From BS150m-G50 sp964501185 [NCBI: uncultured Bacteroidia bacterium] (GTDB lineage Bacteria > CAIWAD01 > BS150m-G50): DNA of 64,000 bases. The position numbers were made by a program, and so were the translations under genes. The stretch covers positions 74,123-138,122 of the forward strand of contig CAZCRT010000001.1 of the NCBI GenBank assembly GCA_964501185.1, read 5' to 3'. The notes below the pieces were generated by a model. The model saw only the letters and a program-made list of their open reading frames with translations, did not search any database and was not told the DNA's origin. Positions 9,818-18,951 of the stretch are shown piece after piece. Numbering within the stretch: the stretch's first letter is position 1; the number at the start of each line of letters is the position of its first letter.

Positions 9818-12493
9818 TTACTCGAAAACCTGCAGGTTGCGGGCAACCTTTGACAGAGCTTCCCGGTACTCGGTCAGCTTGGTGCGCTCTGAGGCCACAA
9901 CCGCTTCCGGTGCCCGCGCCACAAAATTCTCATTACCCAGTTTCTTCTCCTGCCCGGAGATCAGGCCCTGCAGCTGCTTCTGCTCTTTTGTGAGACGTTC
10001 AACCTCTTTGTCAATATCAATCAAACCTTCCAGGGGGATGACCAGTTCAAAATCAGCAACAACTGCAGTTGAAGCCAGACGGGGGCGTTCCTCGTTGAAC
10101 CGCAGCTCCTCCAGACGACCCAGCCGGGTAATGTATGGTGCCGCTTTCTCCAGCAAAACCTGTGACGCGTCACTCAGCTGTCTGGCAATGGCGCTGATCT
10201 CACGGTTTGGTGGGATATTCTGTTCCGCTCGAATATTGCGAATAGCGCTGACGGTTTGTCGAACCAGGTCAAACTGCCGCTCCAGATCTTCGTCAATAAC
10301 CTCTTCCTGCAGCTGTGGCCATGATTGACGCATTATGGTCGGCGGTTCCGGTTGTGGCAGGCCATAATCGGACAGGCGTTGCTGCAGGTTCTGCCAGATC
10401 TCTTCAGTTATAAACGGCATAAACGGATGCAGTAAGCGCATGGCCGTGTCAAAAGTGTACACCAGTGTTTCCAATAGATCTCGCCGATCAGCAGTTTCAC
10501 CGTCATAGAGACGTGGCTTGGCCAACTCCAGATACCAGTCGCAGAGATCGTGCCAGATAAACTCGTAGATCGCTGCCAGCGCTTCATTCATCTTGTAGCG
10601 GGTGAAAAGGCGATCAACGCTGCGCACTGTATGGTGCAACCGTGACAACAACCAGCGATCCATCATCTGTTGTGGGCGGGGGTCCAGTGGCCAACCTGTA
10701 TCCTTCAACACATCCCAGTCCTGCATGAAAACAAAGCGGAAGGCGTTCCAGATCTTGTTGGCAAAATTACGCCCCAGCTCGAATTTGGTAGGCGACAGCT
10801 TGATATCCTGCCCCTCTGTGGTGAGTGCAACCAGCGAGTAGCGCACAGCATCAGCACCATACTGCTCGATCATTTCGAGTGGATCGATGCCGTTACCGAG
10901 TGACTTGCTCATCCAGCGACCCTGCTCGTCCTTGATCATACCGGTGATATAAACCTGATGATAGGGGACCTCACCGGTAAATTCGATACCGGCCATAATC
11001 ATCCGGGCGATCCAGAAGAAGATAATATCATAACCGGAGACCAATACATCTGTCGGGTAGAATTTCTTCAGAGCAGCAGTCTGTTCGGGCCAGCCCAGTG
11101 TGGAAAACGGCCACAGCCAGGAAGAAAACCAGGTGTCCAGCACATCCTCATCCTGCCGCAACTTCTCGCCACCACATTCGGGGCAGCTGTCAGGGTCGGC
11201 CTCGTTGACAATCATCTCCCCGCAATCCTCACAATACCAGACCGGAATCTGGTGGCCCCACCAGAGCTGGCGCGAGATACACCAGTCGTGAATTCCCTCC
11301 AGCCAGCGACGGTAGACATTTTCCCAGCGATGTGGAAAGAAGGTGATCTTACCATCGTCAACCGCCTGCAGGGCCGGCTCGGCGAGCGGTTTCATTTTGA
11401 CAAACCACTGTGTACTGAGATACGGCTCTATGACAGTATTACAGCGCTGGCATTGACCAACAGCATGTGTATGGCCCTCTATCTTCTCCAGCAAACCGGC
11501 TGCGTCCATGTCGGCAACGATGGCTTCCCGGGCTTCAAAACGATCCATACCACGATACTTCTGCGGCGCGTTGTCATTCATACAGCCGTTGGTGTCTATA
11601 ACCTTGATCTGATCCAGATCATGACGAATCCCCATATCGAAATCATTGGGATCATGAGACGGTGTAACCTTAACCGCGCCGGTGCCAAATTCAGGATCGA
11701 CGAAATCATCATCGATAACAATAATCCTGCGGTCGGTCAGAGGCAGGGAAACCTGTTTTCCCCTCAGCCAGTTATAACGCTCATCTTCCGGATGGATGGC
11801 GATAGCGCTGTCACCCAGCATGGTTTCAGGGCGGGTCGTGGCTACCACAACATGACGATCACTCTCCTCAACCGGATAGCGAAAATACCAGAGATGACTC
11901 TCTGTTTCCCTGTGATCAACCTCTTCATCGGAAATTGCGGTGTGATCTTTGGGGCACCAGTTGACAATATAGTTGCCACGGTAGATCAGGCCCTTTTCAT
12001 AGAGACGCACAAAGGCGGCACGAACCGCCCGTGAAAGGCCATCGTCCATGGTAAAACGCTCGCGTGACCAGTCAGCACTGTCGCCCAGTTTACGCTTTTG
12101 CCGGCTGATAATACCGCCATACTCTTCCTTCCAATCCCAGACTCTGCCGATAAAGGATTCGCGTCCCAGCTGATGCCGGTCGCTTCCCTCTTTGAGCAGC
12201 TGTTTTTCAACCACGTTCTGGGTGGCAATACCGGCATGGTCAGTTCCGGGCACCCAGAAGGACTCCAGGCCCCGCATACGATGATAGCGGATAAGTGTAT
12301 CCTGAATAGTGTCCTGCAGGCCATGTCCCATGTGCAGCATACCGGTGATGTTAGGTGGTGGCATCATGATGGTATAGGGATCATTCGGAGCATCATCCCT
12401 TACCTTGAAGTATCCACCCTCTTCCCAGTAGCTGTACCAGCGGGGTTCAACTTCAGCGGGATCATATTGCTTGGGAATCTGGTTGTCGTTCAT
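9818..12493 (-). CDS. valS: Valyl-tRNA synthetase
   Basis: Class I synthetase charging tRNA-Val, 891 aa. Seen: HMGH signature at 54-57, editing domain around 190-340 (TTRPETMLGDSA), paired zinc-type cysteines CEDC (421-424) and CPEC (437-440), WMSKS at 527-531, the anticodon-binding domain, and the C-terminal tRNA-binding coiled coil (about 825-891) containing IDIDKEVERLTKEQ. Length and domain order are normal. It is the first gene of the leftward group that continues with the DUF4139 protein, recG and priA. Confidence 0.97.
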   Translation of the reverse strand: MNDNQIPKQYDPAEVEPRWYSYWEEGGYFKVRDDAPNDPYTIMMPPPNITGMLHMGHGLQDTIQDTLIRYHRMRGLESFWVPGTDHAGIATQNVVEKQLLKEGSDRHQLGRESFIGRVWDWKEEYGGIISRQKRKLGDSADWSRERFTMDDGLSRAVRAAFVRLYEKGLIYRGNYIVNWCPKDHTAISDEEVDHRETESHLWYFRYPVEESDRHVVVATTRPETMLGDSAIAIHPEDERYNWLRGKQVSLPLTDRRIIVIDDDFVDPEFGTGAVKVTPSHDPNDFDMGIRHDLDQIKVIDTNGCMNDNAPQKYRGMDRFEAREAIVADMDAAGLLEKIEGHTHAVGQCQRCNTVIEPYLSTQWFVKMKPLAEPALQAVDDGKITFFPHRWENVYRRWLEGIHDWCISRQLWWGHQIPVWYCEDCGEMIVNEADPDSCPECGGEKLRQDEDVLDTWFSSWLWPFSTLGWPEQTAALKKFYPTDVLVSGYDIIFFWIARMIMAGIEFTGEVPYHQVYITGMIKDEQGRWMSKSLGNGIDPLEMIEQYGADAVRYSLVALTTEGQDIKLSPTKFELGRNFANKIWNAFRFVFMQDWDVLKDTGWPLDPRPQQMMDRWLLSRLHHTVRSVDRLFTRYKMNEALAAIYEFIWHDLCDWYLELAKPRLYDGETADRRDLLETLVYTFDTAMRLLHPFMPFITEEIWQNLQQRLSDYGLPQPEPPTIMRQSWPQLQEEVIDEDLERQFDLVRQTVSAIRNIRAEQNIPPNREISAIARQLSDASQVLLEKAAPYITRLGRLEELRFNEERPRLASTAVVADFELVIPLEGLIDIDKEVERLTKEQKQLQGLISGQEKKLGNENFVARAPEAVVASERTKLTEYREALSKVARNLQVFE

Positions 12494-12639
12494 CAGTCAT
12501 CCTGTTTTCTTCTGCTTATCCGGTGCGGCTAACCTGCTCTGGCTATAGTGGCACCCTGTCGGCCACTCGAATTAATGTAAGATGAGAAATAACCTCAAAA
12601 ATGCAAAGACGGCGCGCTGAGCGGCGGCAATATAATAGA

Positions 12640-12668
12640 AAAAACAAACCCCGGCGTTGACCGGGGCT
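12640..12668 (-). terminator. Rho-independent terminator after the sigma factor gene
   Basis: On the minus strand a CCCCGG/CCGGGG stem with loop TCAACG is followed by TTTGTTTTTT. It lies 30 bases beyond the stop of the primary sigma factor gene and ahead of valS, so the two are separate transcripts. Confidence 0.85.
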
Positions 12669-12698
12669 GCTTGTATTTCAAAGGTTGAACGATTCAGA

Positions 12699-13556
12699 TC
12701 AACCAAGGTATGTTTTGAGATTCTTACTGCGGGAAATGTGTCGCAGCCGACGCAGCGCTTTCTCCTTGATCTGACGCACTCGCTCGCGTGTCAGGCTGAA
12801 CATTTCACCGATCTCTTCCAGAGTCATAGGGTGTTCACGACCAAGACCGAAGTAGAGTCGGATAACTTCCGCTTCCCGGTCTGAGAGCGTACTGAGAGCC
12901 CGGGAGACTTCCTTTTTCAGCGATTCACGCATCAGGGCGCTATCGGGTGGTGGTTGACTGTCGTTATGGATTATATCCAGCAGGCGATTGTCTTCCCCCT
13001 GTGAAAAAGGCGCGTCCATGGAAAGATGACGGCCGGAACGCTTCATGGTGTCATTGACTTCCCAGGTGCTCATATCCAGCACTTTGGCAATCTCATCCGC
13101 CGACGGTTCCCGTTCCAGCGACTGTTCCAGTTTACTGAGTGCTTTTCCGATTTTATTCAGGGCGCCAACGCGGTTAAGCGGCAGACGCACAACGCGGGAT
13201 TGTTCCGCCAGAGCCTGTAGAATAGACTGACGAATCCACCAGACAGCATAGGAAATAAACTTGAAACCACGAGTTTCATCAAAACGCTTGGCAGCTTTGA
13301 TCAACCCCAGGTTGCCTTCGTTGATCAAATCACCCAGGGAAAGCCCCTGGTTCTGATATTGCTTGGCTACGGATACTACGAATCGGAGATTAGCCCTTGT
13401 AAGCATGTCGAGGGCTTCCTGCTCACCCTTCTTTATCCGCTTGGCCAGGGAGATTTCCTCTTCCGGTTTAAGCAGCGCTACTTCACCGATTTCCTGAAGG
13501 TATCGTTCCAGTGATTGGTTGGCACGGATATTTGCACGCCGGGTAATTCTCGTCAT
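12699..13556 (-). CDS. Primary-type RNA polymerase sigma factor (RpoD/SigA, short form)
   Basis: A 285-aa sigma-70 protein directing RNA polymerase to housekeeping promoters. Region 1.2 ([10 protein letters not shown]), region 2 with the core-binding and -10 recognition helix ([31 protein letters not shown]), region 3 and region 4 with the helix-turn-helix ([19 protein letters not shown]) are all present. It lacks the long region 1.1 and non-conserved insert of proteobacterial RpoD, as in FCB-group primary sigma factors. The open frame extends 64 codons upstream, but the start at 13556 has the ribosome binding site ggagg and matches homologue N-termini. A terminator follows. Confidence 0.93.
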   Translation of the reverse strand: MTRITRRANIRANQSLERYLQEIGEVALLKPEEEISLAKRIKKGEQEALDMLTRANLRFVVSVAKQYQNQGLSLGDLINEGNLGLIKAAKRFDETRGFKFISYAVWWIRQSILQALAEQSRVVRLPLNRVGALNKIGKALSKLEQSLEREPSADEIAKVLDMSTWEVNDTMKRSGRHLSMDAPFSQGEDNRLLDIIHNDSQPPPDSALMRESLKKEVSRALSTLSDREAEVIRLYFGLGREHPMTLEEIGEMFSLTRERVRQIKEKALRRLRHISRSKNLKTYLG

Positions 13557-13871
13557 TAAAACCTCCATTGCCTGGCCATGGAAATGGACAGGTGGTGACA
13601 AAACCGGACCGAAATCACATTGAGTATCAGTAGTCGGATAGTGCCGCAAAATTAGTGCAAGGCCGAGTAGTTTAAGCGAATCATTGCTGTCAAGCAAGCA
13701 ATATTTTCTTGCTGAGAGGAAATATACTCCAGCTGCCGCAGGCAACATCTTTCAACTATCTGACAATCAGGTTCCAACCTCAGTGATCAAGCTGTTTCCA
13801 CGGGGCACTCAGGGTTGTATCGGATTGTCCGGTTTCAGATTGCATGATTATTACGCAATTACCATACCAGA

Positions 13872-13897
13872 GCGGGGAAGCACAGGAGCTTCCCCGC
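13872..13897. terminator. Perfect GC-rich hairpin downstream of htrA
   Basis: GCGGGGAAGC and GCTTCCCCGC form a perfect 10-bp stem with loop ACAGGA, 33 bases past the htrA stop. No T-run follows on either strand, so it may be a weak or T-less terminator or an RNA-stabilising hairpin. Confidence 0.5.
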
Positions 13898-13930
13898 AAA
13901 GGCACAGTTAAGATATGTAAACACAACGGG

Positions 13931-15463
13931 TTATAGTTTAAGGGTGATGTAGGTAAAACGACCGTTACGAAATAATCGCAACAAAATTACCGATTTTTCG
14001 TCTTGAAGACTGTCTATTGTGTTGTTGAAAGCGGACAGATCCTGTACAGTTTCGTTGCCGACCGCGATTACAATATCACCCGGCGCCAGAATACCAATTG
14101 CCGGAGAGTCATCCTTGAAACCGGTTATAATCACACCCTGCTCTACCCGGTCGTTGGTTGCGCGCCGGTCATTGTCGGTCAGGTTGCGTACCTCAATACC
14201 CAGGAAATTTCCGTTCTCAATGACCGTTGGAGTTGAAACGGGTTGAGTCAGGGTTTTTCCGCGGTCACCAAGCTCAAAACGCAGTCGCTTCTCCTTACCG
14301 TTGCGAAGAATTGTGGCTGTCACTTTTTCACCGGGCTGGCCTGCGGCTACCCGGAAACGGAAATCAGGTACAAGCTCTACAGGCTGACCGTTCCAGTGTG
14401 TGATGATATCGCCGCTTTGCAGGTCACCCTCGCTTGCCGGAGTGTCCGGCTCAACATTGTCCACGAAAATACCCCTTACATCTCTGGAGAGATCAAGCGC
14501 CTCGCGAATGGCCGGGTCAAGCGCCCGCGGAACCATACCGAGGTAACCCCGAACGATTTCACCATTCTCTTTCAGTTGTTTATAAATCCTGGAGGCCATG
14601 TTACTGGGGATGGCAAAACCAATCCCCTGGGCGGCGGCGTTGATAGCGGTGTTAATGCCGATCACCTCTCCTCTGATGTTAACCAGCGGACCGCCGGAAT
14701 TACCGTAATTAATTGAGGCATCGGTCTGCAGGAAGTCCTGGAAACTGGGGCCGCCTCTGCCACCGATATTGAGTCCACTCCGACCGGTAGCGCTGATAAC
14801 CCCGACTGTAACCGTTCTCTCCAGGCCAAAAGGGTTGCCTATGGCGATTGCCCAGTCGCCCGGTTCCATCTGATCGGAATTTCCCAGTGTGGCAAAGGGG
14901 AGGTCCCCCTTGTGGTCAATCAGGCGCAATACGGCCAGATCGGTTTCACTGTCGGTCCCAACCACTTCAGCGTCATATTCGTCATCGTCTGACAGGATAA
15001 CCCGCAGTTTGGTAGCGCCTTCGACCACATGGTTATTGGTCAGGATGTAACCCTCGCTGTTGATGATAATACCGGAACCGGATGATGTAACCTCCTGTTT
15101 CCGCGGCATCTGAGGAGAATCTTCTTCACCGAAGAAGCGTTCCCAGAGGGGATTCGAGTGGAAAAACTCCATACCGTGCGGAGAGACCATCTCGTGTGTG
15201 TTGGTGATGAAAACAACAGCCGGTGTAATCTGACGGGCGATTGCCTTGAAAGGGGAATCACCGTTCAGCATAACGGCCGCCGGGGGAGTGGCTGTGGAAG
15301 CGGCCGGTTTAAAAATGGAGTTGCTTTCCGCCATTCCCGGTTCGGTATGATTACCGAGACCGGCCATCATCATTCCGAGCCAGGTGAATGTCAGCGCTAC
15401 AATACCGATCATCAAAGCCTGTCGAATGTGGCGATTGGAACGAGCGCCCTGTGTGTAAGCCAT
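13931..15463 (-). CDS. htrA: HtrA/DegP-family periplasmic serine protease
   Basis: A 510-aa envelope quality-control protease. An N-terminal hydrophobic segment (about 15-36) acts as signal or anchor. The trypsin-like domain carries the catalytic triad His145 (TNNHVVEG), Asp175 (TDLAVLR) and Ser256 (NYGNSGGPL). Two PDZ domains follow, at about 300-390 and 415-505, the second ending the protein at YITLKL. Size and layout are DegP/DegQ-like. It is transcribed alone, with a hairpin downstream and about 270 bases of upstream sequence shared with the divergent UPF0016 gene. Confidence 0.95.
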   Translation of the reverse strand: MAYTQGARSNRHIRQALMIGIVALTFTWLGMMMAGLGNHTEPGMAESNSIFKPAASTATPPAAVMLNGDSPFKAIARQITPAVVFITNTHEMVSPHGMEFFHSNPLWERFFGEEDSPQMPRKQEVTSSGSGIIINSEGYILTNNHVVEGATKLRVILSDDDEYDAEVVGTDSETDLAVLRLIDHKGDLPFATLGNSDQMEPGDWAIAIGNPFGLERTVTVGVISATGRSGLNIGGRGGPSFQDFLQTDASINYGNSGGPLVNIRGEVIGINTAINAAAQGIGFAIPSNMASRIYKQLKENGEIVRGYLGMVPRALDPAIREALDLSRDVRGIFVDNVEPDTPASEGDLQSGDIITHWNGQPVELVPDFRFRVAAGQPGEKVTATILRNGKEKRLRFELGDRGKTLTQPVSTPTVIENGNFLGIEVRNLTDNDRRATNDRVEQGVIITGFKDDSPAIGILAPGDIVIAVGNETVQDLSAFNNTIDSLQDEKSVILLRLFRNGRFTYITLKL

Positions 15464-15676
15464 TACTATTCTCCTCTGTATCAGTTTAAATTGCAGAATT
15501 CAGCAAAAATGTGTGTGCCCGGCCCAATTGAGAAGTGCTGGCGCAGGGTTAACTCTAAAACGGTTGTCCAACTTAGACGCAATAAGCAGCTAATTGTTCC
15601 CCGTATAAACAACCCCTATGATAAATCATTATGTGAAGAAAGGGTAGAACCCCTACATTATTCCTGATTTCTGAAT

Positions 15677-15682
15677 TATAAT
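15677..15682 (+). promoter_or_regulatory. Possible -10 element for the UPF0016 gene
   Basis: TATAAT lies 53 bases before the start codon at 15736. The best hexamer 17 bases upstream (tacatt) is a poor -35, so this is only a suggestion. Confidence 0.3.
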
Positions 15683-15735
15683 GCCGGCACACAGGTTTTT
15701 TTGGCGGGGAAACAGGCGAGGGAGGGGGAGAGATA

Positions 15736-16020
15736 ATGCCTTTTGCTACAATGTTAACAATTTTCGCAACAGTATTTCTGGCTGAACTGGGGGACAAAAC
15801 ACAGGTGGCAACAGTCCTGTTTGCAACTGATTCACAGTTAAGCCGTTGGAGTGTCTTTCTGGCAGCAGCAGCAGCGTTAATCTGTGCAACAGCTATAGCC
15901 GTTTTACTGGGCGGCGCTGCTTCACAGTACCTGAATCGCCGAGTTCTTTCGCTGATTGCCGGGGGTGGGTTCATCATTATAGGTATATGGAATCTGCTTC
16001 AGGGTCTGAAGCCGGTGTGA
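15736..16020 (+). CDS. Half-size UPF0016/GDT1 family membrane transporter
   Basis: A 94-aa protein with three membrane helices and one copy of the family signature E-L-G-D-K-T (residues about 17-22, LAELGDKTQVATVLFA). GDT1/TMEM165 proteins, which are linked to Mn2+/Ca2+ transport, usually carry two such repeats in about 200 aa. Single-repeat versions are known and presumably dimerise. There is no second half-gene next to it. An AG-rich leader (gagggaggggggagaga) gives a strong ribosome binding site. Confidence 0.8.
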   Translation: MPFATMLTIFATVFLAELGDKTQVATVLFATDSQLSRWSVFLAAAAALICATAIAVLLGGAASQYLNRRVLSLIAGGGFIIIGIWNLLQGLKPV

Positions 16021-16135
16021 CAAATTGTGGAACCGGGAGGACTGCAAACTGTACGTTTGCAACCGAACAGCGGCCGATAACTTAGTTAACTGTATTGTGA
16101 ATCCCCGGAACCAGAGTGACTTATCAGGTGAGAAA

Positions 16136-16624
16136 ATGGAAGCAGCCTTCGAGTTCATAAATCCAGGCAGACTTGTTGATTCAGATCTGGAGTTGGTGCT
16201 TGTGAAGAAGACCCCCGCCGACGCTGTCAAAGGGTATGTTCCGGGGTACGAATTTGAGATGCGACGATTTGGTGAAGCTACAGTCCTCGGAAGCATTCGT
16301 CTGCGTATTGGCTCCGCAGCAGGTCTTCGCTATCCGGGACATATTGGATACGAAGTGAAAAGCGGGTTCAGGGGAAAGCGCTATGCGGCCCGAAGTTGCC
16401 GGTTGCTGATACCACTTGCCCGTTCGCATGGACTCAAAGCGCTCTGGCTGACTGTAGACCCGGATAACATCGCTTCTCTGCGAACCTGTGAAATCCTTGC
16501 GGCCAGATATGTTGAAACGGTGCCAGTTCCCGGGGACCACCCGATGTACAGCGAAGGCGCCCGGCACAGAAGCCGCTACAGGCTGGATATCAGAAGTCTC
16601 CACCCGGGTAATGCGAAAACATAG
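16136..16624 (+). CDS. GNAT-family N-acetyltransferase
   Basis: A 162-aa acetyltransferase. The acceptor-side strands GSIRLRIG and the acetyl-CoA loop region GYEVKSGFRGKRYAARSCRLLIPLA (RGKRYA at the usual Q/RxxGxG/A position), then LWLTVDPDNIASLRTCEILAARYVE, are characteristic. The start at 16136 has aggtgaga upstream; an open frame continues 37 codons further but without a ribosome binding site. It lies 51 bases before the selenocysteine-lyase-like gene and may be co-transcribed. The acceptor substrate is unknown. Confidence 0.8.
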   Translation: MEAAFEFINPGRLVDSDLELVLVKKTPADAVKGYVPGYEFEMRRFGEATVLGSIRLRIGSAAGLRYPGHIGYEVKSGFRGKRYAARSCRLLIPLARSHGLKALWLTVDPDNIASLRTCEILAARYVETVPVPGDHPMYSEGARHRSRYRLDIRSLHPGNAKT

Positions 16625-16675
16625 TATTAGCGCTTACAAACCAGATATGGCAACAATCAGCGACATGGAGGGTTT

Positions 16676-17824
16676 ATGAAACCGATCTATCTCGATTACA
16701 ATGCCACTACACCTATTGCTCCGGAGGTGGCAGATGTAATGCGACCTCTATTAGAGAATAGTTTTGGCAACCCCTCCAGTTCACACCATTATGGAATAAA
16801 AGCGCACCAGATAGTAGAAAAAGCTCGTGCATATGTGGCGGTTCTGCTCGGTTGCAGCACAGACGAGATCGTTTTCACCAGTGGTGGCAGCGAATCGAAC
16901 AACATGGCAATCAAAGGGGTGGCCTGGCAACACCGGCGCAGGGGTACTCACATCATCACGACAACAATTGAACATCCAGCCGTATCTGTAGTGTGTTATC
17001 ATCTGGAAAAACAGGGGTATGCAGTAACAAGAATCGGTGTGGATAACCAGGGGATGATAGATCCGGAAGAGTTCCGTAACACCATCAGGCCCGATACTAT
17101 CCTGGCAACCATCATGCTGGCCAACAACGAAACCGGTGTGATTCAGCCGATTCAGGAGGTAGCAGCCATGGCTCGCAAAGGTGGCATCCTGTTTCATACA
17201 GACGCCGCACAGGCTGTCGGCAAAATACCTGTAGATGTTGATAACCTGGGTGTGGACCTGTTGACTGTGGCAGGTCATAAACTCTACGCACCTAAAGGGA
17301 TAGGTGTACTCTATGTGCGCAGGGGTGTCAAAATGGCGCGATTGATACATGGTGCTGATCACGAGCAGGACAGGCGGGCCGGAACTGAAAACACACTGGA
17401 AATTGCCGGATTGGGGGAAGCATGTCATCTGGCTGCTGCCACATTGAGAGAAGAGGTGGCAGCTCAAAGTGAATTACGGAACAGATTACAGGACAGGTTG
17501 TTGAAACTGCTGCCGCAGGCAAAGGTTAACGGTCATCCCGGGCATCGGTTACCAAACACTTTAAGCATTGCTATACCAGGAATTATGGCAGATGAGTTGC
17601 TTCGTGCAATAAGCGCAGAGGTGGCAGCATCAGCTGGTGCCGCCTGTCATACCGGGAAAATGGAAGTATCAAGAGTTCTCCAGGAAATGAATGTACCTGT
17701 CGAAAACGCAGCCGGTACATTGAGACTGTCAACAGGGCGCTTTACGACTGTAGAAGAAATAGACCGGGCGGTTGAGATAATAGTAGCTGCGATTGACGCG
17801 GGTAAAGCAGGAAGAGACGGGTGA
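16676..17824 (+). CDS. NifS-family cysteine desulfurase, selenocysteine-lyase-like
   Basis: A 382-aa PLP class V enzyme that removes sulfur from cysteine or selenium from selenocysteine. Seen: YLDYNATTPI at the N-terminus, TSGGSESNN (about 68-76), IMLANNETG, HTDAAQAVGKIPVD, the PLP lysine Lys202 in GHKLYAPKG, and the active Cys324 in GAACHTG. From memory of the family, these stretches, especially IMLANNETG, RLPNT and GAACH, read closer to mammalian selenocysteine lyase than to IscS, whose active loop has SACTS. No iscU or sufE lies nearby. A ribosome binding site (ggaggg) precedes the ATG. Given the selenoprotein at 33370, a selenium-delivery role is plausible but not shown; general sulfur mobilisation is the alternative. 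Confidence 0.85.
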   Translation: MKPIYLDYNATTPIAPEVADVMRPLLENSFGNPSSSHHYGIKAHQIVEKARAYVAVLLGCSTDEIVFTSGGSESNNMAIKGVAWQHRRRGTHIITTTIEHPAVSVVCYHLEKQGYAVTRIGVDNQGMIDPEEFRNTIRPDTILATIMLANNETGVIQPIQEVAAMARKGGILFHTDAAQAVGKIPVDVDNLGVDLLTVAGHKLYAPKGIGVLYVRRGVKMARLIHGADHEQDRRAGTENTLEIAGLGEACHLAAATLREEVAAQSELRNRLQDRLLKLLPQAKVNGHPGHRLPNTLSIAIPGIMADELLRAISAEVAASAGAACHTGKMEVSRVLQEMNVPVENAAGTLRLSTGRFTTVEEIDRAVEIIVAAIDAGKAGRDG

Positions 17825-17960
17825 GGATTGAGTAGAATTCAGGAATTGAATGAGAATATGCTGGAGAATACACACCAGGCTTCTATCTTAAGGCACTCAG
17901 ATATGACGGTAGAACCGGTGCCGGCTACAACCGTTGGAGATCAAAGAGAGGGGTACTGAA

Positions 17961-18284
17961 TTGAGAATTGTCAAACCACTGTTAATCGCGCTGAGTGCGG
18001 TAGCGTTAGCCGCACACTTTTCGCGCATGGGGTTGACCACGCTTGTTGTATTGAGTCTTGCGATACCGTTGCTGCTGTTTATACGACGTCAGTTTACCAC
18101 CCGCCTGGTGCAGATCTTTTTCTGGCTGGGAGCGGTAGAGTGGTTGCGTATACTTGTTGTGTACGTGCAACAGCGTCAGGCTGCGGGAGCACCCTGGTTG
18201 CGCCTGGCAGTGATTCTGGTGGCAATGGCGCTGGTGACGGGAGTCAGTGGATGGTTGGCCGGCAGGCGATTGAAGAACAGCTGA
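17961..18284 (+). CDS. Small multi-helix membrane protein
   Basis: A protein of 107 aa with four hydrophobic helices and short basic loops, ending in AGRRLKNS. No family recognised. The chosen TTG start at 17961 follows gagaggggtactgaa, which places a good ribosome binding site at the right spacing; an earlier in-frame TTG at 17934 lacks one. The gene stops 20 bases before the MarC-family gene and is probably co-transcribed with it. Confidence 0.65.
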   Translation: MRIVKPLLIALSAVALAAHFSRMGLTTLVVLSLAIPLLLFIRRQFTTRLVQIFFWLGAVEWLRILVVYVQQRQAAGAPWLRLAVILVAMALVTGVSGWLAGRRLKNS

Positions 18285-18304
18285 CAACGCAAAAACCGGA
18301 GTGA

Positions 18305-18934
18305 ATGGAGATGGAAACCACAATTGCACGCTTCATAGAAAACGTGTCGCTGCTGCTGATTCTGCTCAATCCCTTCCTGATAATAATTTATCTCATCGAT
18401 GTAGTGCGCAAGCAGTCGGCCAGAAGATTTGTCAAGGTCATTTCACGCGCCGGAGCTGTAACCATCTCGGTACTGGTGCTGTTTGCGCTGCTGGGGGATG
18501 CAGTTTTTGACCGGGTTCTGAAAATGGAGTTCGCCTCATTTCAGATATTCGGCGGGGTTGTAATCCTGATAATAGCGCTTCAATACCTGTTTAAGGGTCC
18601 GGATGCTATCGCCATGCTGCGGGGTGATTCCGATCAGGTGACCGGCGCTATCGCCATGCCGATTATGATTGGCCCCGGAACAATCAGCGGCAGCATTGTC
18701 ATCGGACAGAGCGCAGCACCCCTGACCGCAGCTCTGGCTGTCGCGGTTGCCATTGTGGTTTCAGTCCTGATGATGATTCTGATAAAGCTTCTTCACGATA
18801 AAGTGAAAACCAGGCACGAAAATCTGGTGCAACGCTACATCGAAGTTGTAGGCCGTATTGTGCCGTTGGTCGCCGGAACGATTGCCATCGAGATGATCAT
18901 GAGAGGCGCACGGGTTTGGGTGGAGAAATTTTAG
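18305..18934 (+). CDS. MarC/UPF0056 family integral membrane protein
   Basis: A 209-aa inner-membrane protein with six hydrophobic segments. The family motif MPIMIGPGTISGSIVIG (about residues 117-133) and NPF in the first helix identify MarC/UPF0056, a family of unknown transport activity. A second in-frame ATG lies two codons in. It ends 17 bases from the convergent barrel gene. Confidence 0.8.
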   Translation: MEMETTIARFIENVSLLLILLNPFLIIIYLIDVVRKQSARRFVKVISRAGAVTISVLVLFALLGDAVFDRVLKMEFASFQIFGGVVILIIALQYLFKGPDAIAMLRGDSDQVTGAIAMPIMIGPGTISGSIVIGQSAAPLTAALAVAVAIVVSVLMMILIKLLHDKVKTRHENLVQRYIEVVGRIVPLVAGTIAIEMIMRGARVWVEKF

Positions 18935-18951
18935 GGGATGAAAATTCGGGA

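Noticed and set aside
10958-12034. Long open frame (358 codons) antisense to valS
   Set aside because: It mirrors a well-conserved valS coding region; no ribosome binding site or recognisable product.
12699-13748. Sigma factor starting at 13748 with a 64-residue N-terminal extension
   Set aside because: The extension has no sigma region 1.1 character, whereas 13556 has ggagg and begins like homologues.
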